Assembly (NCBI GenBank): GCA_040005095.1
Contig: JBDTZN010000001.1
Span: 31,512-95,511 of the forward strand
Length of the DNA: 64,000 nucleotides
Direction: 5' to 3'
From: UBA5186 sp040005095
GTDB taxonomy: Bacteria; Actinomycetota; Thermoleophilia; Gaiellales; Gaiellaceae
The first letter of the stretch is position 1. The number at the start of each line of letters is the position of its first letter. The translations under genes were made by a program, and so were the position numbers. The notes under the pieces are model-generated. The model saw only the letters and a list, made by a program, of their open reading frames with translations. It was not told where the DNA came from and did no database searches. Shown here in pieces: positions 42,395-51,514 of the stretch.

Positions 42395-42845
42395 TGCTCA
42401 TCTCTCTTTCCATCGCTTCAATCTTTTCGAGTCTTTTCACGTAACGCTCGCCACCGTCGAACCGTGCCCCGAGGAAGGTGCCGACGAGGTCACAAGCCAG
42501 GGATGGGCCGATCACCTCGGAGCCAAGGCAGAGCACGTTCATGTCGTCGTGCTCGACGCCCTGGTGCGCGGAGTAGACGTCGTGGCAGATCGCGGCACGG
42601 ATCCCGGCGATCTTGCAGGCCGCGATCGCGGCGCCGACCCCGGAGCCGCAGACGAGGATCCCGCGCTCGGCGTCGCGGGAGCGAATCGCCTCGCCGACCT
42701 CCCGCGCCTTGTCGGGGTAGTCGATCCGAACGGCAGCGGTATCGGTCCCGAGGTCGATGACGTCGTGCCCGAGATCGGACACGCTCGCAAGCACCTCGTC
42801 GCGCAACTGAACGCCGCGGTGGTCGAATGCCACGGCGACCCTCAC
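42387..42845 (-). CDS. rpiB: Ribose-5-phosphate isomerase B
   Basis: 152 residues from GTG. RpiB/LacAB fold with AVAFDHRGVQLRDEV, DYPDKAREVGEAI, catalytic Cys in LVCGSGVGAAIAACKI, and the RAAICHDVYSA motif with the His that opens the ring. Slightly unusual VFDHRG rather than the common GSDHAG at the N-terminus. Converts ribose-5-phosphate and ribulose-5-phosphate. Overlaps tal. Confidence 0.93.
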   Translation of the reverse strand: MRVAVAFDHRGVQLRDEVLASVSDLGHDVIDLGTDTAAVRIDYPDKAREVGEAIRSRDAERGILVCGSGVGAAIAACKIAGIRAAICHDVYSAHQGVEHDDMNVLCLGSEVIGPSLACDLVGTFLGARFDGGERYVKRLEKIEAMEREMSNA

Positions 42846-42900
42846 GCCTCCGAACCTCCCAAGTAACGGACTGTGACTAAGTTCGTTGGGAGCGCCACGG

Positions 42901-43110
42901 TCAGAGCACCTCGACCCGGGCGATCTTGCCTTCGTCGAACGTAAAGCGCACCGGCAGGACCCGGTCGCCCGCGCGCACGCTTGCGATCGCGTGTCCGTCG
43001 TGCCGTTCCTCGACGCCTTCGAGCTTCACGTCGGGCAGCTCGCCGTCCTGGACGAACCCGGGCGCGAGCAGCGCGAAGAACTCGCGCACGAGGTCGGCTT
43101 GGCGCTTCAC
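42901..43110 (-). CDS. Small hypothetical protein (69 aa)
   Basis: GTG at 43110 gives VKRQADLVREFFALLAPGF, then DGHAIASVRAGDRVLPVRF and TFDEGKIARVEVL. Helix followed by strands, ending in a turn-rich motif like the C-terminus of SnoaL/NTF2-like proteins, too short for the full fold. Codon choice is coding-like and it lies alone between rpiB and divergent tkt. The longer minus-strand frame above it is antisense to tkt. Confidence 0.55.
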   Translation of the reverse strand: MKRQADLVREFFALLAPGFVQDGELPDVKLEGVEERHDGHAIASVRAGDRVLPVRFTFDEGKIARVEVL

Positions 43111-43212
43111 GCGACGTTCACCGTTCTGACCGTACCCCAACGCCCTGCCCCTTACGCCGACCCTAAGATTGGTCCCGAGTTTCCAGTGTCGAGGCGAGGG
43201 AAGGCGGAAAGC

Positions 43213-45057
43213 ATGAACGAGCAGGAGCTGCGCGAACTCGGCCAGCAGCTGCGGGTGGACGCGATCCGGCCTGCAGCGGCGGCGGAGTCGGGCCATCCAA
43301 CCTCGGGCATGTCCGCGGCCGACCTGATGGCCGTGCTGCTCGCGAACCATCTCCGCTACGACTTCGACACGCCGAAGAGCCCCGCCAACGACCGGCTGAT
43401 TTTCTCGAAGGGACATGCCTCCACACTGGTCTACGCGATGTTCCGCGCGGCCGGCGTGATCGGCGACGAGGAGTTGCTGAGCTACCGCCAATTCGGGAGC
43501 ATCTTCGAGGGACACCCGACCCCGCGCATCCCCTGGATCGACGTCGCGACCGGCTCGCTTGGACAGGGCCTGCCCGACGGCGTCGGCGTCGCGCTCGCCG
43601 GCAAGAAGCTCGATCGCCTGCCGTTCCGCGTCTGGGTGCTGTGCGGCGACAGCGAGCTCGCCGAGGGATCGCAATGGGAGGCGTTCGAGCACGCCGCGTA
43701 CTACGAGCTCGACAACCTGACCGCGATCCTCGACGTCAACCGCCTGGGCCAGCGAGGCGAGACGATGTGGGGCTGGGGGCTCGACAAGTATGCGAAGCGC
43801 GCGCAGGCCTTCGGCTGGCACACGATCGAGATCGACGGTCACGACGTCAACGCGATCGGCGCGGCCTACAACGAGGCCGAAGCGACCACCGGGCAGCCGA
43901 CGGTGATCATCGCCAAGACGATCAAGGGCAAGGGCGTCAAGGCGGTCGAGAACAAGAACGGCTGGCACGGGAAGGCGCTCGACAACCCAGATGAGGCGAT
44001 CGCAGAGCTCGGCGGCGTCCGCAACATCAAGGTGGAGGTCGCGAAGCCCGAGCCGGGCGAGTCGCACAGGTTCGAGACCGGAAAGCTCGAGCTCCCGCGC
44101 TACGAGCTCGGCGACGAGGTCGCGACGCGGAAGGCGTACGGCGAGGCGCTCGCCGCTGTGGGCGCTGCGGACGGACGGGTCGTTGCGCTCGACGGCGAGG
44201 TCTCGAACTCCACGTTCGCCGAGATCTTCGCCAAGGCTCACCCGGACCGGTTCTTCGAGATGTACATCGCCGAGCAGCAGCTCGTCGCGGCCGCCGTCGG
44301 AATCCAGGTGCTCGGCTGGAAGCCGTTCGCCTCGACCTTCGCGGCATTTTTCTCCCGGGCCTACGACTTCATCCGCATGGCCGCGATCTCGCAGGCCAAC
44401 ATCCGCCTGAGCGGCTCGCACGCCGGTGTGTCGATCGGCGAGGACGGCCCGTCGCAGATGGCCCTCGAGGACATCGCCTCGCTGCGCGCCGTCCATTCCA
44501 GCACCGTCCTGCACCCGTGCGACGCGAACCAGACGGCAAGGCTGGTCGCCGCGATGGCCGAGACGGACGGGATCGTCTACCTGCGCACGCTGCGCCCGAA
44601 CACGCCCGTGATCTACGGCCCGGACGAGGAGTTCGAGATCGGCGGCAGCCGCGTCGTGCGCTCCTCCGACGACGACAACGTGACGCTCGTCGGCGCGGGG
44701 ATCACGGTGCACGAGGCGCTCGAGGCAGCCGACGTGCTCGCCGAGGACGGGATCACGGCGCGCGTGATCGATCTCTACTCGATCAAGCCGATCGACGTGG
44801 AAACGCTCGCCGCGGCCGCCGAGGCCACCGGCCGGATCGTCACGGTCGAAGACCACTGGCCGGAGGGCGGTCTCGGCGATGCGGTGCTAGCCGCGCTTGC
44901 TGAGGCGGACGTGCATCCGCAGGTCCAGAAGTTGGCCGTGACGGACATGCCGCGTTCGGGCAAGCCCGACGAGCTGTTGAACGCCTACGGGATCGACGCC
45001 GAGCACATCGCGGCGGCGGCGCACAAGCTCGTCGAAGCTCACGTAGCCGCTTCGTAG
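43213..45057 (+). CDS. tkt: Transketolase
   Basis: 614 residues from ATG with AAGGCGGAAA upstream. Thiamine-diphosphate motif GDSELAEGSQWEAFEHAAYYELDN, entry region AESGHPTSGMSAAD, FSKGHASTLVYAM and the pyrimidine-domain Glu in MYIAEQQLVAAAVG; DGPSQMALEDIASLRA follows. Like the human-type transketolases it is shorter than the 660-residue E. coli enzyme. It links pentose phosphates to glycolysis; divergent from the rest of the pathway genes. Confidence 0.96.
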   Translation: MNEQELRELGQQLRVDAIRPAAAAESGHPTSGMSAADLMAVLLANHLRYDFDTPKSPANDRLIFSKGHASTLVYAMFRAAGVIGDEELLSYRQFGSIFEGHPTPRIPWIDVATGSLGQGLPDGVGVALAGKKLDRLPFRVWVLCGDSELAEGSQWEAFEHAAYYELDNLTAILDVNRLGQRGETMWGWGLDKYAKRAQAFGWHTIEIDGHDVNAIGAAYNEAEATTGQPTVIIAKTIKGKGVKAVENKNGWHGKALDNPDEAIAELGGVRNIKVEVAKPEPGESHRFETGKLELPRYELGDEVATRKAYGEALAAVGAADGRVVALDGEVSNSTFAEIFAKAHPDRFFEMYIAEQQLVAAAVGIQVLGWKPFASTFAAFFSRAYDFIRMAAISQANIRLSGSHAGVSIGEDGPSQMALEDIASLRAVHSSTVLHPCDANQTARLVAAMAETDGIVYLRTLRPNTPVIYGPDEEFEIGGSRVVRSSDDDNVTLVGAGITVHEALEAADVLAEDGITARVIDLYSIKPIDVETLAAAAEATGRIVTVEDHWPEGGLGDAVLAALAEADVHPQVQKLAVTDMPRSGKPDELLNAYGIDAEHIAAAAHKLVEAHVAAS

Positions 45058-45093
45058 CGGGACCGCGGCGCCGGCCGCGCGCGTAGTGGGGCC

Positions 45094-46315
45094 ATGGCAG
45101 TTGCAATCGGCCCGGTCTCGAGGCGGGCGGAGGCGCTCGCAGACCTGCGCGACGACTTCGACGAGCTGCGCTTCCTCTGCGACGCCGCGCCGGCCCCGTC
45201 GCCGCGCCTCGACCTGCTGAAGTCGGGAGCTGTCGAGGCTGCTTCCGAACGCCCCCGCACGCGACCGCTACGCGGCGCTGATTCGTAGGGAGTACGGAAT
45301 CGCCGCCGCGCTGGCGACGGCCGACGACTGGCAGTCGCCCTCGTTCGGGCACTCGCTCCGCTCCCAGGCCGGGCGGCACGAGGGGCGGATCCGCCCGCAC
45401 GTCGACGATTACAAGCGCGACCGGCATGCCGACGGCGCCGCCTACGAGGCCGCATACCTGCGGGAGTACGTCCGCGTACCAGGCGTGCACGCCTTCCCGA
45501 CGAGCTGCGGGATGTCGGCGCTGACGACGATCCTCGCCTTCCTCGACGTCGAAGGGCCGGTCCTACTGGGAAGGTCGAGCTACCACGAGACGAAGGAGCT
45601 CGTGCTCGCTGCGTTCCCGGGGCGCGTCGTCGAGGTGGACGAGGCCGACCTGCTCGGCGCGGTCTGGGAGATCCGCCCCGGCGCGGTCTTCGTCGACTCG
45701 CTCTGCAACTCACGCGGCCTCGCCGTCCCGGAACTCGGCCCGATCCTCGCGGCCGCGGATTGCTGGGTCGTCGTCGACAACACGTGCCTCGGGCCTGCGT
45801 GCCGGCCGTTCGCGTCGCGCGCACCGCGCCTGCTCGTATGGGAGAGCCTGCTCAAGCTCGCCCAGTTCGGCCTCGACCGGGCGAACGCGGGAATCCTGCT
45901 CGCACGCGGTCCCGGCGTCGACCGCCTCGACTCGCTCCGCGAGCACCTGGGCACGAACGTCGCGGACACGTCGGTCCTGTCGCTGCCGCGACCGGACCGT
46001 GCGCGACTCGAACGCCGTCTGGCGCGCCTCGAGCGGAACGCGGCGATCCTCGCCGAGCGCCTCGGCGGCTTCCACCCCGGCGTCGGGCGCCTCCTCCAGC
46101 TCGACGTGGCCGAGCCGCAGGCGTGGGTCGCCCGCGCCCTCGAGGAAGCACGCCGCCGGGACGTCGAGGTCGTCGCCGGGACGAGCTTCGGCTTCGACCA
46201 CACGCGTGTGTACATAACCGCGCCCGGTCCCGACTCGTTCCTGCGCATCGCCGCTGGTACCGAGGATCGACTTCGGATCGAAACCGTTACGGAGGCGCTC
46301 TCGGCTGCGACCTAG
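45094..46315 (+). pseudogene. PLP-dependent Cys/Met-metabolism-type enzyme, frameshifted
   Basis: ATG 45094 starts a coding-like N-terminus (RRAEALADLRDDFDELRFLC) that leaves frame near 45228-45235, in a GGG run. The neighbouring frame continues it (LSRLLPNAPARDRYAALIRR, then YLREYVRVPGVHAFPTSCGM) through 46315. The PLP core is present: SCGMSALTTILAFL, VVDNTCLGPACRPF and Lys in ESLLKLAQFG. Removing one G restores a single protein of about 406 residues, so it is either a recent frameshift or a sequence error. A GTG at 45485 gives only the downstream 276 residues. The substrate is unknown. Confidence 0.6.
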
Positions 46316-46330
46316 GCCTACCCTGTAGGC

Positions 46331-48217
46331 GTGGCAGTGCTGATCGCATCCAATCTGCGCAAGGAGCTCGCGGGGACGCCGCTCTTCGACGGCGTGTCGT
46401 TCAAGGTCGAGCGCCGGGACCGCGTCGCGCTCGCCGGGCCGAACGGTGCCGGGAAGACGACGCTCCTGCGCGCCCTCGTCGGGCAGACGGAGCTCCAGGG
46501 CGGCGAGCTCGCGTTCCAGAAAGGGACACGCGCCGCGCTGCACGACCAGCGGCCGCCGCTCGAGCGCGAGCTGACGCTGGACGAATACGTCCTCGGCGGC
46601 GCGGCCGATCTCGTGGCTGCGGAGGCCGATCTGCACAGGCTCGAGACCGCGATGGCGGGCGGCGAGCACGACCAGGCGACGCTGCGGCGCTACTCGGAGG
46701 CCCAGGCCCGGCTTGAGCACGCCGGCGGGTACGCATGGCGCGAGCGCACGGCCTCGGTCGTGCGCGGCCTCGGTTTCTCGGACGACGACTTGCAGCGACC
46801 GCTCGAGACGTTCTCCGGCGGTGAGCTCACGCGCGCGTCACTCGCGCGGGCACTCGGCGGCGACCCGGATCTGCTTCTTCTCGACGAGCCGACGAACCAC
46901 CTCGACGTCGAGAGCCTCGAGTGGCTGGAACGCGAGCTGCAGTCGCTCGACGCGGCGATCATTCTGGTCGCGCACGACCGCTGGTTCCTGGAGGCCGTCG
47001 CGAACGCCGTCCTTGAGCTTGAGGCGGGCCGCTCGACCTACTTTTCGGGCCCCTGGCACACCTGGCGGCTCGAGAAAGCGGTGCGGCTCCAGGCTGCGGC
47101 GAAGACGTCCCAGCGCATCGGCCGCGACATCGAGCGGCTCGAGCGCTTCGTCAATCGCTTCCGCTCCGCCTCGCCGAAGAAGGCCCGGCAGGCGCAGACG
47201 AAGCTGACGCAGATCGGGCGGCTGGAGAAGGAACGCGCGAAGGCCGAGGGCCAGGTCGGACTGCTGACGCGCCGCACACGCCACCTCGGGTTCGAGTTCC
47301 TCAAGCCTGCGCGCAGCGGACGAACCGTGGTGGAGGCGCGCGACCTCGTCATCCGGGCGGGCGACAAGCCGCTCCTCGCGGACGCATCCTTCGCGATCGA
47401 GCGCGGCGAGCACGTCGCGTTGATCGGGCCGAACGGCTCCGGCAAGACGACGTTGCTCGAAACCCTGCTCGGGCGGCGGCCTCCGGTTTCCGGGACGGTG
47501 CACCTCGGCCACGGGGTCGAGGTCGCCTACTTCTCGCAGCACGAGATCGAGCTGGACGAGCGCGGGTCGGTGCTGCAGGCGACGCAGGGCGCGACCGGCC
47601 TGCAGCGCCCCGACGCTCAGAACCTCCTCGGACGCTTCCTGTTCTCGGGCTGGGACGAGCACGAGAAGCCGGTCGCGGCGCTGTCCGGCGGCGAGCGCCG
47701 CCGGTTGGCCCTCGCACTCGTCGTTGCATCCGGGGCGAACTTCCTCGTGCTCGACGAGCCGACGAACCACCTCGACCTCGAGAGCCGCGAGGCCCTGGAG
47801 GCTGCGCTCGACGCGTTCCCCGGGACCTTGCTGCTCGTCTCACACGATCGCGCGCTGCTCGATGCGATCGCCGAGCGGACGCTGGCGATCGAGGACGGCA
47901 CGCTCAAGTCGTACGACGGAGGGTGGGCCGAATACATCCGGCGCCGCGAGCAGCTCGCTGCACCGGAGCCCTCGCCCGAACCGGAGCCGAAGCAGGCCAA
48001 GCCGCGTGCCGCGAAGTCGAAACCGAAGCGGACGACCGAGCTCGAGCGCATCGAGGCCGAGATCGCGGCGGGCGAGCAACGGGTGGCAGACCTGGAGCTG
48101 CAGCTCGCCGACGACTGGAGCGACATGGCGAAGCTGTCCGCGCACCGCAAGGCACGAGACGAGCTGCAGGCACTCCTGGAGCGCTGGGAACAGCTCTTCG
48201 AGCGCTCGCAAGCGTAA
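46331..48217 (+). CDS. ABC-F family ATPase (Uup/EttA-like)
   Basis: 628 residues from GTG. Two ABC domains without membrane segments: Walker A GPNGAGKTTLL and GPNGSGKTTLL, signatures FSGGELTR and LSGGERRR, Walker B LLLLDEPTNHLD and FLVLDEPTNHLD. The linker is long and basic (RFRSASPKKARQAQTKL), and the C-terminus has a charged coiled-coil extension as in Uup. These proteins act on ribosomes; a housekeeping role is likelier than antibiotic resistance but cannot be decided here. Confidence 0.95.
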   Translation: MAVLIASNLRKELAGTPLFDGVSFKVERRDRVALAGPNGAGKTTLLRALVGQTELQGGELAFQKGTRAALHDQRPPLERELTLDEYVLGGAADLVAAEADLHRLETAMAGGEHDQATLRRYSEAQARLEHAGGYAWRERTASVVRGLGFSDDDLQRPLETFSGGELTRASLARALGGDPDLLLLDEPTNHLDVESLEWLERELQSLDAAIILVAHDRWFLEAVANAVLELEAGRSTYFSGPWHTWRLEKAVRLQAAAKTSQRIGRDIERLERFVNRFRSASPKKARQAQTKLTQIGRLEKERAKAEGQVGLLTRRTRHLGFEFLKPARSGRTVVEARDLVIRAGDKPLLADASFAIERGEHVALIGPNGSGKTTLLETLLGRRPPVSGTVHLGHGVEVAYFSQHEIELDERGSVLQATQGATGLQRPDAQNLLGRFLFSGWDEHEKPVAALSGGERRRLALALVVASGANFLVLDEPTNHLDLESREALEAALDAFPGTLLLVSHDRALLDAIAERTLAIEDGTLKSYDGGWAEYIRRREQLAAPEPSPEPEPKQAKPRAAKSKPKRTTELERIEAEIAAGEQRVADLELQLADDWSDMAKLSAHRKARDELQALLERWEQLFERSQA

Positions 48218-48267
48218 CCACGTCGCCCCCGGGTGAGGGATGGCGCGACCCGCCGAGCGAGCGCACG

Positions 48268-48849
48268 ATGGGACTGGGAACGCGCATGCCCCAGAAAGCC
48301 AAGCCCTCACAGCCGCTCGTCCTTCGGGTCGAGATCTCCGCCGACCAAGCTCAGATGCTCGGTCCGCTGCTCGCGCGCGAGGACGCGCCGGCTGAGCCGG
48401 TTGCAGCCCCGGCGCCGACCGGTCCGACGCCCGACATGATCGCGGAGCGCGCCCGGCTCGCCGAGCGCGAGGCCGAGCTTCACACCCGGGCGAAAGAGCT
48501 GGAGGACCGCGAGCGTGAGCTCGAGCAGGTGGAGGCGACGGCATCGGAGAAGATCCGGCTCGCGCACCGCGCGAAGCGGGTCGCCGATGCCGAGGGCGAG
48601 CTCGACGACCGCAGCTCTGATCTTGAGCACCGCGAGTCCGCGCTCGACGCGCGGGAGGCCGAGTTCGAGGCCGACGTGCTACTGCGCGAGGATCGGATCG
48701 AGCGCTGGCGGGCCGAGCTGGGCGACCTCGAGATTCGGCTCGATCGCAAGGAAGAGGAGCTCCAGCGCTACGTCGGAGAGCTCCAGGGCGCCATGTCGCG
48801 CAAGGACCCCTGGTGGCCCGGCAGCGACGACGCGCTGATCAAGCACTAG
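48268..48849 (+). CDS. Coiled-coil hypothetical protein
   Basis: 193 residues from ATG 48268 (ATG 48286 also possible). After a Pro/Ala-rich linker, residues 65-175 form an almost continuous charged coiled coil (ARLAEREAELHTRAKELEDR, ERWRAELGDLEIRLDRKEEE). No known domain. It follows the ABC-F gene by 50 bp and overlaps the convergent ANTAR regulator by 4 bp. Confidence 0.7.
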   Translation: MGLGTRMPQKAKPSQPLVLRVEISADQAQMLGPLLAREDAPAEPVAAPAPTGPTPDMIAERARLAEREAELHTRAKELEDRERELEQVEATASEKIRLAHRAKRVADAEGELDDRSSDLEHRESALDAREAEFEADVLLREDRIERWRAELGDLEIRLDRKEEELQRYVGELQGAMSRKDPWWPGSDDALIKH

Positions 48850-49424
48850 TTATCCGGCGCTAAGGTCGCGACGACCGCTTCGGCGACCACGCGGAGCGGC
48901 CGGCCCGAAACCTGACTTGCCTTGCGGAGCCGCGCGAACGCGTCCTGCTCCGAGAGGCCCTCCTTCTCCATCAGCAGCCCCTTCGCCCGCTCGATCGCCT
49001 TGCGCGCCGCGAGCGCCTCGGTCAGCGACTCGGCCTCTTCGCGCAAGGCCGTCAGCTCGTCGTGGCGCGCCCGCGCCGTCTCGATCGCCGGCACGAGATC
49101 CTGCTCGCGGAACGGCTTGACGAGATAGCCGAACACCCCCGCTTCGACCGCGCGTGAGACCAGCTCCTGCTGACCGTAGGCGGTGAGCATCACGATCGGG
49201 ATCGGCCGCTCGTCGAGGATGCGCCGTGCTGCCTCGATCCCGTCGAGCTTCGGCATCTTCACGTCCATGATCGCCACGTCCGGCTCCTCGGAGCGTGCGA
49301 GCGCGACCGCCTCCTCGCCGTCGCGGGCCTCGGCGCAGACCTCGAAGCCGCTCCGCTCGAGCAGCTCACGCAGGTCGAGCCGGATGATCGTCTCGTCTTC
49401 GGCGATCAGGACGCGCGTGGTCAC
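48846..49424 (-). CDS. pdtaR: ANTAR-domain response regulator (PdtaR-like antiterminator)
   Basis: 192 residues from GTG (GTGA overlap with the kinase stop). Receiver domain 1-120 with D10, phospho-acceptor D54 (AIMDVKMP), T81 and K103 (YLVKPF). Residues about 128-183 are an ANTAR RNA-binding domain: EALAARKAIERAKGLLMEKEG then SEQDAFARLRKASQ. ANTAR proteins dimerise when phosphorylated and bind paired hexaloop hairpins, preventing terminators from forming. Such hairpin/terminator leaders precede glnA (2 kb away) and glnII (8 kb away) in this window, so I infer these as targets. Confidence 0.93.
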   Translation of the reverse strand: MTTRVLIAEDETIIRLDLRELLERSGFEVCAEARDGEEAVALARSEEPDVAIMDVKMPKLDGIEAARRILDERPIPIVMLTAYGQQELVSRAVEAGVFGYLVKPFREQDLVPAIETARARHDELTALREEAESLTEALAARKAIERAKGLLMEKEGLSEQDAFARLRKASQVSGRPLRVVAEAVVATLAPDN

Positions 49425-50824
49425 GCCGGGAACACGACCTCTGCGCGTGTCCCTCCGTCGTTCAGGAGGTCGAAGCTTCCGCGGAGCTCGTCGCGGACCA
49501 GCGCGCGCACGATCGAGAGCCCTGTGCCTGCGCCCGAGCCGTCCGGGCCCGCGCCATCGTCGGCGATCGCGAGGACGACATCGCCGTTCCGGCGCGCGAG
49601 CTCGATCCGCACCCGGTCGCCTCCGTGCTCGAGCGCGTTCTGGAGCAGCTCGGAGAAGACGAGCGCGAGCGCCGTGGCGCGGTTGCCGCCGAGCGAGACA
49701 GGCTCGAGCGAGGCCTCCACGCTCTTCCCGGCCGCGAGCCCCTGGACGAGCATCGCGCGCAGGCGGTCGACGAGGTCGCGCAGCTCGACCTCCTCCTCGC
49801 GCTGCTCGGTGAGCACCTCATGGACGGCGGCGATGGCGAGGATCCGGTTGACCGAGTCCTCGAGCGCCTTCTGCGCGTCGACGTCGGGCGCATTCGCCTG
49901 CAGGCGCAGGAGCGAGGCGACGGTCTGGAGGTTGTTCTTGACGCGGTGGTGGATCTCCTGGGCAAGCACGCCGCGCATGACGGCGCGGCCATGCTCGAGC
50001 GCGACCGCCGCGTGGTGGGCGATCGACGCGAGCAGCGCGCGATCCTCGTCCGTGAACGGCGTGTCGCGGTCGACGACGAGCTCGCCGATCTGCCTGCGCT
50101 TCCACCGCAGCGGGAGCCGCACCGCATGCCTGCCGGGGCGGCCCTCGGGCCACGCGATGTTCCCGTCCTCGAGCACCAGCGCGGCGCCGGTCGCGCCCAC
50201 CGCGCCCATCGTCGTCTTGACGATCGCCTCGAGCGACTCCTCGAGGTACAGCGACTCGGAGACTGCCTCTGAGATCCGCGCTAGCGCCTCGAGCTCGTCG
50301 ACCCGCCGCTGCGCCTGCTCGTACAGCTTCGCGTGCTCGATCGACTGGGCGACCTGGTCGGCGATCGCCAGCAGCAACTCGACCTCGTCCGAGGTGAACT
50401 CCCTCGGCTCCTTCGTGCGCACGTTCAGCGCGCCGGCCAGCTTCTCGCGGGCCAGGATCGGGACCGCCAGGATCGACTCGTACTCGTCCTCCGGCAGGTT
50501 CGGGAAGGACTTGAAGCGCGGGTCGAGGTCGGCGCCCTGGGCGATCATGATCGGAGCGCGCTCCGCGGCGGCGGTACCAGTGATTCCCTCGCCCGGCCGC
50601 ATGCGCGGGCGCCGCGTGAGGTCCTCGGCCCGCGTCCCGTGTGTCGCCCGCAGGATCAGCTCGTTGCCGCGCTCGTCGTAGAGGTAGACGAAGCAAGCGT
50701 CGGCCCCCAGCGCGTCAGCGACCTTGGTCGCGACGAGGTGAAGTACCTCCTCGAGGTCGAGGGTCGAGTTGACGGCGGCGATCGTCTCCGTCAGGAGCCG
50801 GAGGTGCCGCTCAGGGGCATCCAC
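49421..50824 (-). CDS. pdtaS: GAF-GAF sensor histidine kinase of the HisKA_2/HWE class (PdtaS-like)
   Basis: 467 residues. Two GAF domains (about 8-165 and 183-282), then HisKA_2 with EIHHRVKNNLQTVASLLRLQ (H293 phospho-acceptor) and a HATPase with SELLQNALEH, AIADDGAGP and GTGLSIVRALV. No membrane segment: a cytosolic sensor. GAF1 has no obvious haem or chromophore Cys. The gene precedes and overlaps the ANTAR regulator, its obvious partner, matching the mycobacterial PdtaS/PdtaR pair, although GAF-GAF replaces GAF-PAS. Confidence 0.93.
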   Translation of the reverse strand: MDAPERHLRLLTETIAAVNSTLDLEEVLHLVATKVADALGADACFVYLYDERGNELILRATHGTRAEDLTRRPRMRPGEGITGTAAAERAPIMIAQGADLDPRFKSFPNLPEDEYESILAVPILAREKLAGALNVRTKEPREFTSDEVELLLAIADQVAQSIEHAKLYEQAQRRVDELEALARISEAVSESLYLEESLEAIVKTTMGAVGATGAALVLEDGNIAWPEGRPGRHAVRLPLRWKRRQIGELVVDRDTPFTDEDRALLASIAHHAAVALEHGRAVMRGVLAQEIHHRVKNNLQTVASLLRLQANAPDVDAQKALEDSVNRILAIAAVHEVLTEQREEEVELRDLVDRLRAMLVQGLAAGKSVEASLEPVSLGGNRATALALVFSELLQNALEHGGDRVRIELARRNGDVVLAIADDGAGPDGSGAGTGLSIVRALVRDELRGSFDLLNDGGTRAEVVFPA

Positions 50825-50912
50825 GGTCCCGATTGTAGGGACGAAGCCGTTAACAAAGTTCTAACGGCCGAGAAGGGTTTTCCTTTGCAATCGGGGAATA
50901 AGTTCTCGTCAG

Positions 50913-51167
50913 ATGAGCGCAGTGGCCCTCGACCTACGCAGAACCGCCGGTTTCATCGTGGCGGACAAGCGCGGCCGCGTCGTCGGCAAGGTCGAAGGTC
51001 CGATGTACGGAACCGCTCCTGACGTTCCCGACGCGCTGTCCGTGCGCGCGGGATTCCTGTCGCGCCACCGCCGCCTCGTGCCGGCGAGCGCGATCGAGCA
51101 GATCGACGGCGCCAGCGGCGTCATCGGCCTGCGGGTCGACCGCGAGTCGATCCGGCGTTTTCTCTAA
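50913..51167 (+). CDS. PRC-barrel-like small protein (84 aa)
   Basis: ATG start; a strand-rich domain GFIVADKRGRVVGKVEGPMYG, then LVPASAIEQIDGASGVIGLRV, resembling PRC-barrel domains that bind other proteins or RNA. Divergent from pdtaS and alone on its strand. Two G/T-rich boxes precede it, but no clear promoter. Confidence 0.65.
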   Translation: MSAVALDLRRTAGFIVADKRGRVVGKVEGPMYGTAPDVPDALSVRAGFLSRHRRLVPASAIEQIDGASGVIGLRVDRESIRRFL

Positions 51168-51238
51168 GAAGCCAGGACCGCGCAAAACCGGAGGGGCCGG
51201 GACGCGCCTCCTGGCATGGACCCGTCCAGGACATGTCT

Positions 51239-51373
51239 GGGGTCAGACCCCGGATCGCGCCAGAAATGCGCAGTTGCATCTAGGGCCTTTCCCTGGCCTC
51301 GTCCCGGGGCGACACGTCAAGGGACTGTCCCTGGCCTAGCCCTCGCGAGCCGCGCCCGGGGACAGACCCTGAT
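51239..51373. repeat. REP-like GGGNCAGACCCC motif cluster (within the 347-bp gap 51168-51514)
   Basis: The 347-bp gap has no gene I can support. It holds GGGGTCAGACCCC at 51239, AGGGACTGTCCCT near 51320 and GGGGACAGACCCT at about 51358, three related near-palindromes in about 135 bp, besides a GGAGG/CCTCC stem near 51191. Similar short elements are scattered in many genomes as REP sequences moved by single-strand (Y1) transposases, but none is encoded here. Nearer glnA two hairpins, GAGCCCGA/TCGGGCTC (51437-51470) and CGAGCTGC/GCAGCTCG (51486-51508), may act as glnA 3' structures. Confidence 0.5.
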
Positions 51374-51514
51374 TTTCGTTCTCTAGATGAGTTTGCCCCT
51401 TGTACTCATTCCTCGACTAGGAGAGAATCCGCGACGAGCCCGAGCGCCGCGGCGTCGGTGATCGGGCTCATCTGACGGCCGATCGCGAGCTGCTTTGTGG
51501 GCAGCTCGTGGTCG

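Noticed and set aside
43111..44856. Long minus-strand open frame opposite tkt
   Set aside because: Antisense to transketolase, with low-complexity composition; only its last 69 codons, outside tkt, are kept as a possible gene.
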